DNA from: Agrobacterium tumefaciens
GTDB taxonomy: Bacteria > Pseudomonadota > Alphaproteobacteria > Rhizobiales > Rhizobiaceae
Length of the DNA stretch: 64,000 nt
Assembly (NCBI GenBank): GCA_025560025.1
Contig: CP048486.1
Span: 1,802,001 to 1,866,000, forward strand
Reading direction: 5' to 3'
Under the pieces are notes generated by a model. The model saw only the letters and a program-made list of their open reading frames with translations. It ran no database searches and was not told the origin of the DNA. Both the position numbers and the translations under genes were made by a program. Shown here piece by piece: positions 43,376 through 51,278 of the stretch (within the stretch, counting starts at the first letter, position 1; each line of letters begins with the position of its first letter).

Positions 43376-43935
43376 TGAACAGACGCGAACTGCTGAAACT
43401 GATAGCCATTGCCACCGGCCTTCCGCTGATCGGCGCGGATGTCCTGACAGCCACGGAAAACGCCGCCAAACCAGCCGGTGCTGCCCACGTCTTCACCCCG
43501 GAGGAGATCCGCTTTCTGGACGAGGTGGCGGAAACCATCATTCCGCGCACCTCCACGCCGGGGGCGAAGGATGCCGAAGTGGGTGCATTCATGGCCGTCT
43601 ATGCGGCCGATTGCTACACCGACGAGCAGCGGACACTCTTTCTTTCCGCAATCCCTGAAATCGAAAAGCGCAGTCAGGCCGAACACAAAAAGGCCTTTCT
43701 GGAACTGACGCCGGAACAGCGGCAGGCGCTGCTTGCCGCGCTGGACAAGCAGGCGAAGGCGGAACAGACGCCGGCAAAACCGCACGCCTTCACGCTGGTC
43801 AAGCAGCTGACGCTGCTCGGTTTCTTCACCTCGAAGATCGGCGCCACGGAAGTTCTCGTCTACGACGAGATTCCCGGCGGTTTCGAAGACCGCCTTCCCT
43901 ACAAGAAAGGCACGCCTGCCTGGGGCACGACCTGA
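43375..43935 (+). CDS. Gluconate 2-dehydrogenase subunit 3-like small subunit with Tat signal
   Basis: 186 residues. The N-terminus MNRRELLKLIAIATGLPLIG is a twin-arginine signal (RRELLK). The rest matches the gluconate-2-dehydrogenase subunit 3 family (HVFTPEEIRFLDEVAETIIPRTSTPGAKDA). In related enzymes the small subunit folds with the FAD subunit and carries it out through Tat as a hitchhiker. Start overlaps the GMC stop by one base; a GTG one codon earlier is also possible. Membrane-side periplasm. Confidence 0.87.
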   Translation: MNRRELLKLIAIATGLPLIGADVLTATENAAKPAGAAHVFTPEEIRFLDEVAETIIPRTSTPGAKDAEVGAFMAVYAADCYTDEQRTLFLSAIPEIEKRSQAEHKKAFLELTPEQRQALLAALDKQAKAEQTPAKPHAFTLVKQLTLLGFFTSKIGATEVLVYDEIPGGFEDRLPYKKGTPAWGTT

Positions 43936-43948
43936 AGAGAGAACCATT

Positions 43949-43974
43949 GGCCCGTCCGCATTTGCGGGCGGGCC
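43949..43974 (+). other. Hairpin before the cytochrome c gene
   Basis: GGCCCGTCCGC (43949-43959), loop ATTT, GCGGGCGGGCC (43964-43974): an 11-bp stem with one G-T pair. No T-run. Intercistronic structure of the same kind as at 33764 and 41564. Confidence 0.45.
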
Positions 43975-44001
43975 GCATTCATACGGCAAGACAAGGATGA
44001 C

Positions 44002-44400
44002 ATGATGCGCAAGACACTCATCATCGCGGCGGCTATGCTGACCGCAAGCACCGTTCCCGCTCTTTCGGAGGGCGATGTTGCCAAGGGGGAGGCGGCCTTC
44101 AAGCGCTGTTCCGCCTGTCACGCCATAGGCGAGGGCGCGAAAAACAGGGTCGGCCCACAGCTTAACGGCATCATCGGCCGTGCGGCAGGCGGTGTGCCCG
44201 ATTATAATTATTCGGCCGCGATGAAAAAAGCGGGCGAGGACGGTCTCGTCTGGGCACCGCAAGAACTGCGGGATTTCCTGAGCGCGCCCAAGAAGAAAAT
44301 ACCCGGCAACAAGATGGCGCTGGCCGGCATCAGCAAGCCGGAAGATCTGGACAATCTCATCGCCTATATCGAAAGCGCGGCCTCCAAACCGGCTAAATAA
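44002..44400 (+). CDS. Class I c-type cytochrome, electron acceptor of the GMC complex
   Basis: 132 residues. A Sec signal peptide ends near PALS-EG. Haem motif CSACH (Cys36, Cys39, His40), VGPQLNGIIGR and the axial Met region GNKMALAG identify a soluble class I cytochrome c. It would take electrons from the GMC/small-subunit dehydrogenase and pass them to the respiratory chain. ATG at 44002 or 44005; the second has better spacing from AAGGA. A structured region (44409-44452) ends the operon. Confidence 0.88.
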   Translation: MMRKTLIIAAAMLTASTVPALSEGDVAKGEAAFKRCSACHAIGEGAKNRVGPQLNGIIGRAAGGVPDYNYSAAMKKAGEDGLVWAPQELRDFLSAPKKKIPGNKMALAGISKPEDLDNLIAYIESAASKPAK

Positions 44401-44453
44401 GGCCACACCTTGCCAGGCAGACAGCGCCCGGCCTGCGGGCGAGATGGCAAGAT

Positions 44454-44804
44454 TCAGTGCGAACGGAGATAGTCGGCAAGAACGAGGGCGTGATTATGTT
44501 CGGTGTCATGGGCGGCATAAAGCAGCGTCACGCGCCCCTCGGCCATGAATGCCTTCATGCGCGCCACGGCGTCGGGATTGGCTAACAGTTCCGCGTCATA
44601 GTGGCGGGTGAATTCCGCAAAGCGTGACGGCATATGGGAAAAACTCTTGCGCAATTCGTTGCTCGGCGCGATCTCCTTCAGCCATATGGAAAGCTGTGCA
44701 GTTTCCTTGCGCATGCCACGGGGCCAGAGCCGGTCCACCAGGATGCGCGCGCCGTCATCGTCGCTGGCAGGCTCATAAATCCGCTTGACCCTTATATCGT
44801 GCAT
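44454..44804 (-). CDS. DUF488 family protein
   Basis: 116 residues: IRVKRIYEPASDDDGARILVDRLWPRG, WLKEIAPSNELRKSF, and VTLLYAAHDTEHNHALVLADYL are diagnostic of DUF488 (YeaO-like). Function unknown; cytoplasmic. The ATG at 44804 was chosen over a longer frame because GGGAGG lies just upstream and the family begins here. Convergent with the glycoside operon. Confidence 0.85.
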   Translation of the reverse strand: MHDIRVKRIYEPASDDDGARILVDRLWPRGMRKETAQLSIWLKEIAPSNELRKSFSHMPSRFAEFTRHYDAELLANPDAVARMKAFMAEGRVTLLYAAHDTEHNHALVLADYLRSH

Positions 44805-44970
44805 GGGCGTCCTCCCTCGCTTGGCAAGCCGACGATTTACAACATTTTTTGCGGAATTGCGCCGGAAAATCACCCTGCTTAAAACCTTGCCGTCGGAGCG
44901 TGCGGGCGTTGCGAGCCTTAGAGACAATTGCCGGGAGTGCTGTCAGCGACGTATCGAGATCGCTGATAAC

Positions 44971-45004
44971 AAAACGCCGTGCGTCCTTCGGGCGCACGGC
45001 GTTT
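44971..45004 (-). terminator. Terminator of phoX
   Basis: AAACGCCGTGCG and CGCACGGCGTTT form a perfect 12-bp stem (outer arms 44972-44983 / 44993-45004) with further inner pairing. On the minus strand it ends in TTTTGTT. It lies 55 bases after the phoX stop. Confidence 0.75.
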
Positions 45005-45059
45005 ATAGAGTGGAACCGGACGGCCATTTGCCGCCATCCGGTTCGTTGATGCCAAAACG

Positions 45060-46973
45060 TCAGCCGATCTGCGCGTTGTCGTCGCGCTTGATGGCGATGA
45101 CGGTCGAGCGCGGCAGCTTGCCTTCGCCATCCGGGAAGGGGGCGTCGGGGTGCTGGATGCCGACGAAGTGGGTGCGCTTGTCGCCGGACCATGTCTGGCC
45201 GGTGACTTCGGAACCCTTCGGGGCGGTGAGGAAACGCTCGATACGGCCGGTGGCCGGGTCACCCGCCAGCATCTGGTTGTTGCCCTGGCCGGCGAAGTTA
45301 CCTTCATTGCTGTCTTCGCCGTCGGTCTGGATCCAGAGGAGACCGGTCGAGTCGAACATCATGCCATCAGGCGAATTGAACATGTTGCCTTCGTTGATGT
45401 TCGAGGAGCCGGCAAAGGCGTCCTTGTGAACCGAAGGGTTGCCGGCCATGCAGAACAGGTCCCATTTGAACTTGCCGTCCGCATGGTCGTCATTTTCCGG
45501 ATACCAGCGCACGATCTGGCCGTATTCGTTCTTTTCGCGCGGGTTGGCGGCGTTGATGACCATGGCGTCGCCGCCGGCATTGGCGCGCAGCTTGCCGTCC
45601 TTCATTTCGCCGCGGCGACTGTTGTTGGTCAGCGCGCAATAGGCTTCGATGGCGACCGGGTTGATGGCGACCCATTCCGGGCGGTCCATGGTCGTTGCAC
45701 CCACCTTGGAAGCGGCCTGACGGGTGAAGACGCAGATTTCATCGATCTTCATGCCGGTGGTCTCAGGTGTGAGAGCCACCCATTCGCCGGCGCCGTCATC
45801 GGCGAATTTGGCGACGTGAAGCGTGCCTTCGTCGAGCAGTTTCGAGGTGTCGCCGCCCGGCACGTAAATGCCGTTGGAGACGAATTTATAGAGGAACTCG
45901 CCACGCTCGTCGTCACCCATGTAAACGACGACACGGCCGTCACGGGCAATCACCACGGCGGCGTTCTCGTGCTTGATGCGGCCAAGCGCAGTGCGCTTGA
46001 TCGGGGTGGAGGAGGCATCCGAAGGATCGATCTCGACCACGTAGCCGGCGCGGCGCGGCTCGTTGGGGTTCTTGGCGACGTCGAAACGCGCGTCGAACTT
46101 CTCATAGGCGTAGCGGGTTTCGGCGACGATGCCATAACGCTTGTAGTCGTCAGGCAGCTTGAAGGCGGCGTCGGTGGTGCCGAAATAGCCGTTGAAGTTT
46201 TCCTCGCAGGTGAGATAGGTGCCCCAGGGCGTGCGGCCGGCGCCGCAATTGTTGAAGGTCCCGAGACAGTCGATGCCCTTCGGATCGGCGGCGGTCTTGA
46301 CGAGATCGGAGCCGGCGGCCGGGCCGGAAAGCTTCATCGGCGTGTTGTGGTGGATACGGCGGTTGAAGGGGCTGTCGAGAACGATTTCCCAGCCCTCATT
46401 GCCTTCCGCGACTTCCATGACGGTGACGCCCTGCATGTTCTGCAGGATTTTCACGTCGTCGGCCGTCTTCGGGTTGCCTTTTTCGGCGTGCGGCAGGTTG
46501 GTTTCCGGGTTCACATATTCATGATTGACGGCGATCAGCTGATGAGCGCCGACCATGAACAGTTCCATGCCGTCGGTGTTTTCGCCGAAGACCTTGTCGG
46601 AGTTTTCAACGCTGACGCCCTTGGCGGGGTCGAGATCGGGAACGTTGGAGAACAGCGGCTGGCCCCATTTGGCGACCGGCTTCCAGCTGTAGCCTTCCGG
46701 CACATGGATGGTGTGGTCGGTGGCGGCGGCGACCGGCTTGAAGGGGAAACGACCGGCGGCAGCTTCCTGCGCCTCGGCGGAGGTGCTGGTCATCAGGTTG
46801 CCGAGCGTGCCCATGGCGGCCGCGGCCGAACCGAAGGCAAGCACGCCGCCAAGAAAGCCGCGGCGGGAAATCGCGGTTTCAACCACGCGGTCGAAATCGG
46901 TTTCGGCCGGCGGCGGGTTCTGCAGTTCGTCCCATTCGTCCCAGGACAATTTGCTTGTATCGATGTCGGTCAT
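45060..46973 (-). CDS. phoX: PhoX-family alkaline phosphatase
   Basis: 637 residues. A Tat signal (SRRGFLGGVLAFGSAAAAMG) lies about 35 residues in, as in other PhoX proteins, ending near TSAEAQ. PhoX marks include TDHIHVPEGYSWKPVAKWG, HQLIAVNHEYVNPE, GAGRTPWGTYLTCEENFNGYF and a C-terminal GLLWIQTDGEDS. These enzymes are calcium/iron-dependent phosphomonoesterases of the periplasm that scavenge phosphate. The ATG at 46973 follows GGAGA. A Pho box was sought in the 46974-47100 gap; only one poor half-site was seen. Not functionally tied to the siderophore genes next door. Confidence 0.9.
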   Translation of the reverse strand: MTDIDTSKLSWDEWDELQNPPPAETDFDRVVETAISRRGFLGGVLAFGSAAAAMGTLGNLMTSTSAEAQEAAAGRFPFKPVAAATDHTIHVPEGYSWKPVAKWGQPLFSNVPDLDPAKGVSVENSDKVFGENTDGMELFMVGAHQLIAVNHEYVNPETNLPHAEKGNPKTADDVKILQNMQGVTVMEVAEGNEGWEIVLDSPFNRRIHHNTPMKLSGPAAGSDLVKTAADPKGIDCLGTFNNCGAGRTPWGTYLTCEENFNGYFGTTDAAFKLPDDYKRYGIVAETRYAYEKFDARFDVAKNPNEPRRAGYVVEIDPSDASSTPIKRTALGRIKHENAAVVIARDGRVVVYMGDDERGEFLYKFVSNGIYVPGGDTSKLLDEGTLHVAKFADDGAGEWVALTPETTGMKIDEICVFTRQAASKVGATTMDRPEWVAINPVAIEAYCALTNNSRRGEMKDGKLRANAGGDAMVINAANPREKNEYGQIVRWYPENDDHADGKFKWDLFCMAGNPSVHKDAFAGSSNINEGNMFNSPDGMMFDSTGLLWIQTDGEDSNEGNFAGQGNNQMLAGDPATGRIERFLTAPKGSEVTGQTWSGDKRTHFVGIQHPDAPFPDGEGKLPRSTVIAIKRDDNAQIG

Positions 46974-47100
46974 AGTCTGTCTCCACCGTTGCTTGTTTGG
47001 AATCATTCCAGCAAGGTGCCTACCGTCTCAATATTTCATGCGAATGACGGGAAGGGCAGTGGAACTGGTCATTTTCCCTTCAACGAGGCCGCTTTCTTCG

Positions 47101-47814
47101 TTAGCGCCCGATCAGGATGCGGGTGACGAGAAAGCCGTCGAAGCGGCAGAAACGGAAGGGAATCTCCGTTCCCCTGCGCCATTCACCGCCTATGTGGGCG
47201 GTCAGCCGCAGAGAGGCAGAGCCGCTGTTGTCGAAGCCGGACAGCTCGGCTGCGTCGAAAAAGAAAAACCGTTTCACTGTCGGATAAAGCGCCTTGAACA
47301 GGCTTTCCTTGGCCGAAAAGATCAAGCCGGTCATGAAGGGATCGATGTCATTCCCGAGGCTGTGGCGTTCGTTTGCCGTCAGGGCCTGCGCGGCGATATC
47401 GCCGGCCTCCTCCTCGGTCAGGAGCCTTTCGATGTCGATGCCGATGCCACACAACCGCTCGGAAGAGCCGGCGAGGGCAATCGCCCGTTCATGGCTGTGG
47501 GAAATCGCGCCGATCACGCCTTCTGGCCAGATCGGCGCGCGGTCCTCTCCCATGCCTGGAAAGGTGGAGCGGCCGGTGAGGCGGCGGATGGCCTCGGCCG
47601 CGCATCTGCGCCCGGCGATGAATTCTGCCTTGCGTCTGGGCAGGGCGTGTAAAAGCTGCGGCGGCAAGGGAGGGACCTCGCCGCCGCAGCCTTCCTCGGC
47701 GCTGTAACAAAGGGTGAGGCAATGGCAATCGCAGCTGTCGTCCGGCCAAGGCCAGATGGCCTCCGGTGGATCGCCGGAGACGACTTCGCGATGAAACGCC
47801 GTTGCAATGGCCAT
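47101..47814 (-). CDS. 4'-phosphopantetheinyl transferase (EntD/Sfp type) for the siderophore carriers
   Basis: About 237 residues, EntD-like. The Mg/CoA-binding motifs GIGIDIERLL (near 138) and FSAKESLFKALYP (near 175) are intact, with RKAEFIAGRRCAAEAI upstream. It moves phosphopantetheine from CoA onto the Ser of AgbB, the free aryl carrier protein and the T domain of the C-T-C protein. ATG at 47814 has AAGGTGA upstream; another at 47829 has none. Last gene of the agb operon, 84 bases after agbA. Confidence 0.85.
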   Translation of the reverse strand: MAIATAFHREVVSGDPPEAIWPWPDDSCDCHCLTLCYSAEEGCGGEVPPLPPQLLHALPRRKAEFIAGRRCAAEAIRRLTGRSTFPGMGEDRAPIWPEGVIGAISHSHERAIALAGSSERLCGIGIDIERLLTEEEAGDIAAQALTANERHSLGNDIDPFMTGLIFSAKESLFKALYPTVKRFFFFDAAELSGFDNSGSASLRLTAHIGGEWRRGTEIPFRFCRFDGFLVTRILIGR

Positions 47815-47898
47815 GTCCGTCACCTTCATCCAGCGGCCTAGATCATGATGTGAGCGGGCTGGCGATACCGCTCACGCTTTTCGCCATCCCGCTCCCGT

Positions 47899-48654
47899 TT
47901 AGGCCGCAAGCGTCGCGCCGCCATCGACCACGATCTGCTGCATCGTCACATGGCCGGCCTGATCGGAAGCGAGAAACAGCACCGTATCGGCGATATCGTC
48001 CGGCCTCGCGATCTTGCCGAGCGGAATGCCGAGCTTGAACTGCTCGGGCAGGCCGGCGACCAGCCGGTCCTTGCCGGAAGGATCGCTCAGCATGCCGGCA
48101 AGCATCGGCGTATCGGTGGAACCGGGGGAGACGACATTGCAGCGCACGCCATAGGGCGCAAGCTCAAGGGCGGCGCAATGGCTGAGGCTGACCAGCGCCG
48201 CCTTGGAGGCGCAATAGGCCATCATGCCGATGCGCGGCACGACGGCGGCGTTGGAGCCGACATTGACGATAGCGCCGCGCCGCTGCCGCTTGAAGGTGCT
48301 GCTCCATTGCCGCAGCATATAGAACGGCCCGGCGGCGTTGACATCCATGCAGGCCTTCCAGTCCGCCGGCGTCAGGCTTTCGCTGTCGCCGAGCCGCAAT
48401 ATGCCGGCGGCATTGACCAGAATATCGAGCCCGCCCCATTCGCTCTCGATCGCCTTGCAGGTCGTCTCCACCGCCGCTGCGTCGGTGATGTCGAGCGCGA
48501 TCTGGCGGAAGGGAGCCCCCACTGTGTCGGCCAGAAGGTCGAGGCCGATGACCTCGGCCCCTTCCTCGATGAAACGTTCGGCGATACGGCGGCCGATGCC
48601 CTGGGCCGTGCCCGTCACCAGCACGCGCCGCCCGGTAAATCTCTGTTGCGTCAT
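47899..48654 (-). CDS. agbA: 2,3-dihydro-2,3-dihydroxybenzoate dehydrogenase
   Basis: 251 residues, SDR fold of the EntA/DhbA/VibA group. Cofactor motif VTGTAQGIGRR (near residue 12), NVGSNAAV with the catalytic Ser and YCASK are present; GLDLLADTV argues for NAD. It oxidises 2,3-dihydro-DHB to 2,3-dihydroxybenzoate. Twelve bases after agbB, in the order C-E-B-A of the agrobactin operon. The context makes this specific function safer than the fold alone would. Confidence 0.92.
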   Translation of the reverse strand: MTQQRFTGRRVLVTGTAQGIGRRIAERFIEEGAEVIGLDLLADTVGAPFRQIALDITDAAAVETTCKAIESEWGGLDILVNAAGILRLGDSESLTPADWKACMDVNAAGPFYMLRQWSSTFKRQRRGAIVNVGSNAAVVPRIGMMAYCASKAALVSLSHCAALELAPYGVRCNVVSPGSTDTPMLAGMLSDPSGKDRLVAGLPEQFKLGIPLGKIARPDDIADTVLFLASDQAGHVTMQQIVVDGGATLAA

Positions 48655-48667
48655 CTTGTCCGTCCGC

Positions 48668-49537
48668 TCAGGCTGCGAGCCGCTTTTCGTCGATCAGCGC
48701 CCACCAGGCGGAAAGTGTCGGCACACGCGCAAGCTCATCGAAGCCGACGGTGACACCGCGTTCCTTCAATTCGCCGGCGAGCTTCATCACCTGCAGCGAA
48801 TCCAGCCCGTAGAAGATGAGGTTCTCATCGGGGTCGATGTCGCTTTCATCCTCCACCATTTGCAGGACACGGGCTTTCAGCCATTCGCGGGTGCCGGTGG
48901 CCTCTCCCGCGCCGACAAGGCTTGCGGTGTCGATCACCACGCCGCAGCGCGTTGCCACATATTGCAGCGCCATGCGGTGCTCGGCCTCGGAAAAATCGGC
49001 GACGCCGTCACCGATCATGAAGGGCTGAATATCCTTCATGAAGGCTTCCACCGCCGTCATCATGCAGCCGATATGGGCGTAAACCCCGCCGACGATGATC
49101 TGGTCGCGGCCCCAGCTTTTCAGGCGCTCTGCGAGGTCGGAACGCTGGAAGGCACTGTAGCGCCATTTGGTCAACACCACGTCGTCGGGCGTCGGCGCAA
49201 GCTTGTCGACCACCTTCTGCAATTCGGGGTCGACGACGGTGAGACCCGGTCCCCACATGTCGTTCAGGAGCGCGCGGTCGCCGGGCGGCTGGTTATGCGG
49301 CTGGGCTGTATAGATGACCGGCACGCCGTTCTGAACGGCCCATGCCTTCACCTTGGCGAGATTGTCGATGAGGGCGGTCATCAACTTGCCGTCGGCCTCG
49401 TAGAACCGCAGGAAATAACGCTGCATGTCGTGGATGAGAAGCACGGCGCGTTTCGCATCGGGCTGCCATTTTGTCTTGTTGGCCGGAAAGCTTGCGGCAA
49501 CCGGCATCGGATAGTCGGAAATGGTGGGGATCGTCAT
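48668..49537 (-). CDS. agbB: Isochorismatase with C-terminal aryl carrier domain
   Basis: 289 residues, EntB/VibB type. The isochorismatase domain (1-~205) has VLLIHDMQRYFLRFY with the catalytic Asp. The aryl carrier domain (~215-285) has FYGLDSLQVMKL with Ser247 as phosphopantetheine site, then FDELARVPTLSAWW. It splits isochorismate to 2,3-dihydro-DHB plus pyruvate and later carries activated DHB. The conserved opening IPTISDYPMP is present. Follows agbE after a 96-base gap that contains a hairpin. Confidence 0.94.
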   Translation of the reverse strand: MTIPTISDYPMPVAASFPANKTKWQPDAKRAVLLIHDMQRYFLRFYEADGKLMTALIDNLAKVKAWAVQNGVPVIYTAQPHNQPPGDRALLNDMWGPGLTVVDPELQKVVDKLAPTPDDVVLTKWRYSAFQRSDLAERLKSWGRDQIIVGGVYAHIGCMMTAVEAFMKDIQPFMIGDGVADFSEAEHRMALQYVATRCGVVIDTASLVGAGEATGTREWLKARVLQMVEDESDIDPDENLIFYGLDSLQVMKLAGELKERGVTVGFDELARVPTLSAWWALIDEKRLAA

Positions 49538-49592
49538 GATGACCTCGGTTTTTTGCTGCGCCGGCTCGGGCGGCGCGTAATCTTTGGAATTG

Positions 49593-49614
49593 GGGACGCC
49601 CTTTTGAGCGTCCC
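49593..49614 (-). other. Hairpin in the agbE-agbB gap
   Basis: GGGACGC (49593-49599), 8-base loop, GCGTCCC (49608-49614). The stem lies 20 bases after the agbE stop on the minus strand with no T-run following, so it is probably a processing or stability element in the operon. Confidence 0.45.
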
Positions 49615-49633
49615 TTTCGATTGGCGCTGCGTG

Positions 49634-51259
49634 TCAGGCGCTGATGGCAACGGGGGCTGTCAGCAGGTCGCGCAGGCGCTTCTTGTCGATCTTGCCGACG
49701 GCGGTGAGCGGCATGGCCTCGATGAAGCGCACGCGGTCCGGCAGCTTGTAATCCGCGACACCGAGACCGGCGAGATGCTGGCGGATGGCCGGCGCCTTAA
49801 GCGCGGGATTGCGCGACACGACGAAGACGCAGCTTTTTTCGCCGAGAAGTTCGTCCTGCATCGCCACAAGCGCCGCGTGCGTCACATCCGGATGCCGCAG
49901 GATCAGGTTTTCCACCTCCTCCGAGGCGACCTTTTCGCCGCCGCGATTGATCTGGTCTTTTACCCGGCCAACGACCCGCAGATAACCTTCGGGCGTGCGC
50001 TGCACGACGTCGCCCGAATAATAGAAACCATCCTTGTCGAAGACCCGGGCGCTGTGTTCGGGGGCGCGGTAATAGCCCCGGAACGTATAGGGGCCACGGG
50101 TCGCCAGCATGCCGGCTTCGCCATCGGGCACGTCGTTGCCATCCTCGTCGACGATGCGGATTTCGTCGTCCGGGCTGATCGGCCTGCCTTGCGTGGTGAA
50201 GACGATATGGTCCGGGTCCCCGGCGCGGGTGTAGTTCACCAGACCTTCCGCCATGCCGAACACCTGCTGCAGATCGCAGCCCAGCACCTCCGGCACCTGG
50301 CGGGCGAGCGCTTCGGCGAAGCTTGCGCCGCCGACCTGCAGGAGCTTGAGCGACTTGAGCCGTTCGCGATGGGCGGGAGCCGCCTGCAGCCATAGCGCCA
50401 CCGCCGGCGGCACCAGCGGCACAATGTCGACGCCGTGCTTTTCGATCAGATCGAAGCAGGCAAGCGGCTCCGGATTGGCGGCCATGATCAACGCGCCGCC
50501 GGCGTGGAACACACCGAGCGCGCCGGGTGAACTCATCGGGAAATTATGCGCCACCGGAATGGCGCAGAGGAAACGGGTCTCAGGCGAAAGTTCGCAAATC
50601 TCCGCGCTGGCCCGGGCGCTGTAGTCATAATCGTTATGCGTCCGGGGGATCAGTTTCGGCGTTCCGGTGCTGCCGCCGGAAAGCTGGAACAGCGCCACCT
50701 CATCGGCGGCGGAAGGGGCGTAAGCCGGTGGATTTTCGGCCGGGGCGGCCAGCCGTTGCTCCAGGCTGCGCTGCGGATCGGTTTCGCCGAGCAGCAGGGT
50801 CACGGCAAGCTTTGGAGAGGCCGCCTTCAGTGCCTCCACAAATGTGTCATCGGCGAAAAGCTCGTGGGAACGCGAGCCGATCACCAGCTTCGGCGCGATC
50901 TGCTCCGCATAGGAGGTCATTTCCAGCCGGCGATGGCTGAAAAGCGCATTGACGGGGGCAGCGCCGATTTTGATGAGCGCGAAAAAGACGAGGTAGAACT
51001 CGGCGATGTTAGGCAATTGCACCAGTGCGGTGTCGCCCGTGCCGATGCCGGCGGCGGAGAGATGCCCGGCAAGATTGGAGGATTGCCGGTCGAGATCGGC
51101 ATAGGTGAAGCGGCGTTCGCCGCAGATCAGCGCTGTTGCATCCGGCCGACGCTTCACCTGTTCGGTGAGAATGTCGCTCAGCGGCCTGTCGATCCAATAG
51201 CCGCGGTCGCGGTATCGGCGCGCCAGATCGTCGGGCCAGCGTTCAAATTCGATTGTCAT
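49634..51259 (-). CDS. agbE: 2,3-dihydroxybenzoate-AMP ligase
   Basis: 541 residues, stand-alone adenylation enzyme of the DhbE/EntE/VibE group. P-loop LSGGSTGTPKLIPRTHNDY, the aryl-acid pocket segment VAHNFPMSSPG, FGMAEGLVNYTR and the terminal Lys in LTAVGKIDKKRLR are intact. It activates 2,3-DHB with ATP and loads it onto the aryl carrier protein(s). Nineteen bases after agbC. Confidence 0.94.
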   Translation of the reverse strand: MTIEFERWPDDLARRYRDRGYWIDRPLSDILTEQVKRRPDATALICGERRFTYADLDRQSSNLAGHLSAAGIGTGDTALVQLPNIAEFYLVFFALIKIGAAPVNALFSHRRLEMTSYAEQIAPKLVIGSRSHELFADDTFVEALKAASPKLAVTLLLGETDPQRSLEQRLAAPAENPPAYAPSAADEVALFQLSGGSTGTPKLIPRTHNDYDYSARASAEICELSPETRFLCAIPVAHNFPMSSPGALGVFHAGGALIMAANPEPLACFDLIEKHGVDIVPLVPPAVALWLQAAPAHRERLKSLKLLQVGGASFAEALARQVPEVLGCDLQQVFGMAEGLVNYTRAGDPDHIVFTTQGRPISPDDEIRIVDEDGNDVPDGEAGMLATRGPYTFRGYYRAPEHSARVFDKDGFYYSGDVVQRTPEGYLRVVGRVKDQINRGGEKVASEEVENLILRHPDVTHAALVAMQDELLGEKSCVFVVSRNPALKAPAIRQHLAGLGVADYKLPDRVRFIEAMPLTAVGKIDKKRLRDLLTAPVAISA

Positions 51260-51278
51260 GGTTTGTCCCCGGGAGAAA

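Noticed and set aside
46974..47100. Possible Pho box upstream of phoX
   Set aside because: Only one half-site (CCGTCAT on the minus strand) resembles CTGTCAT; the partner half is poor.
45150..47126. 658-codon plus-strand frame opposite phoX
   Set aside because: Its length comes from codon bias of phoX; the minus-strand product has a Tat signal and PhoX motifs.
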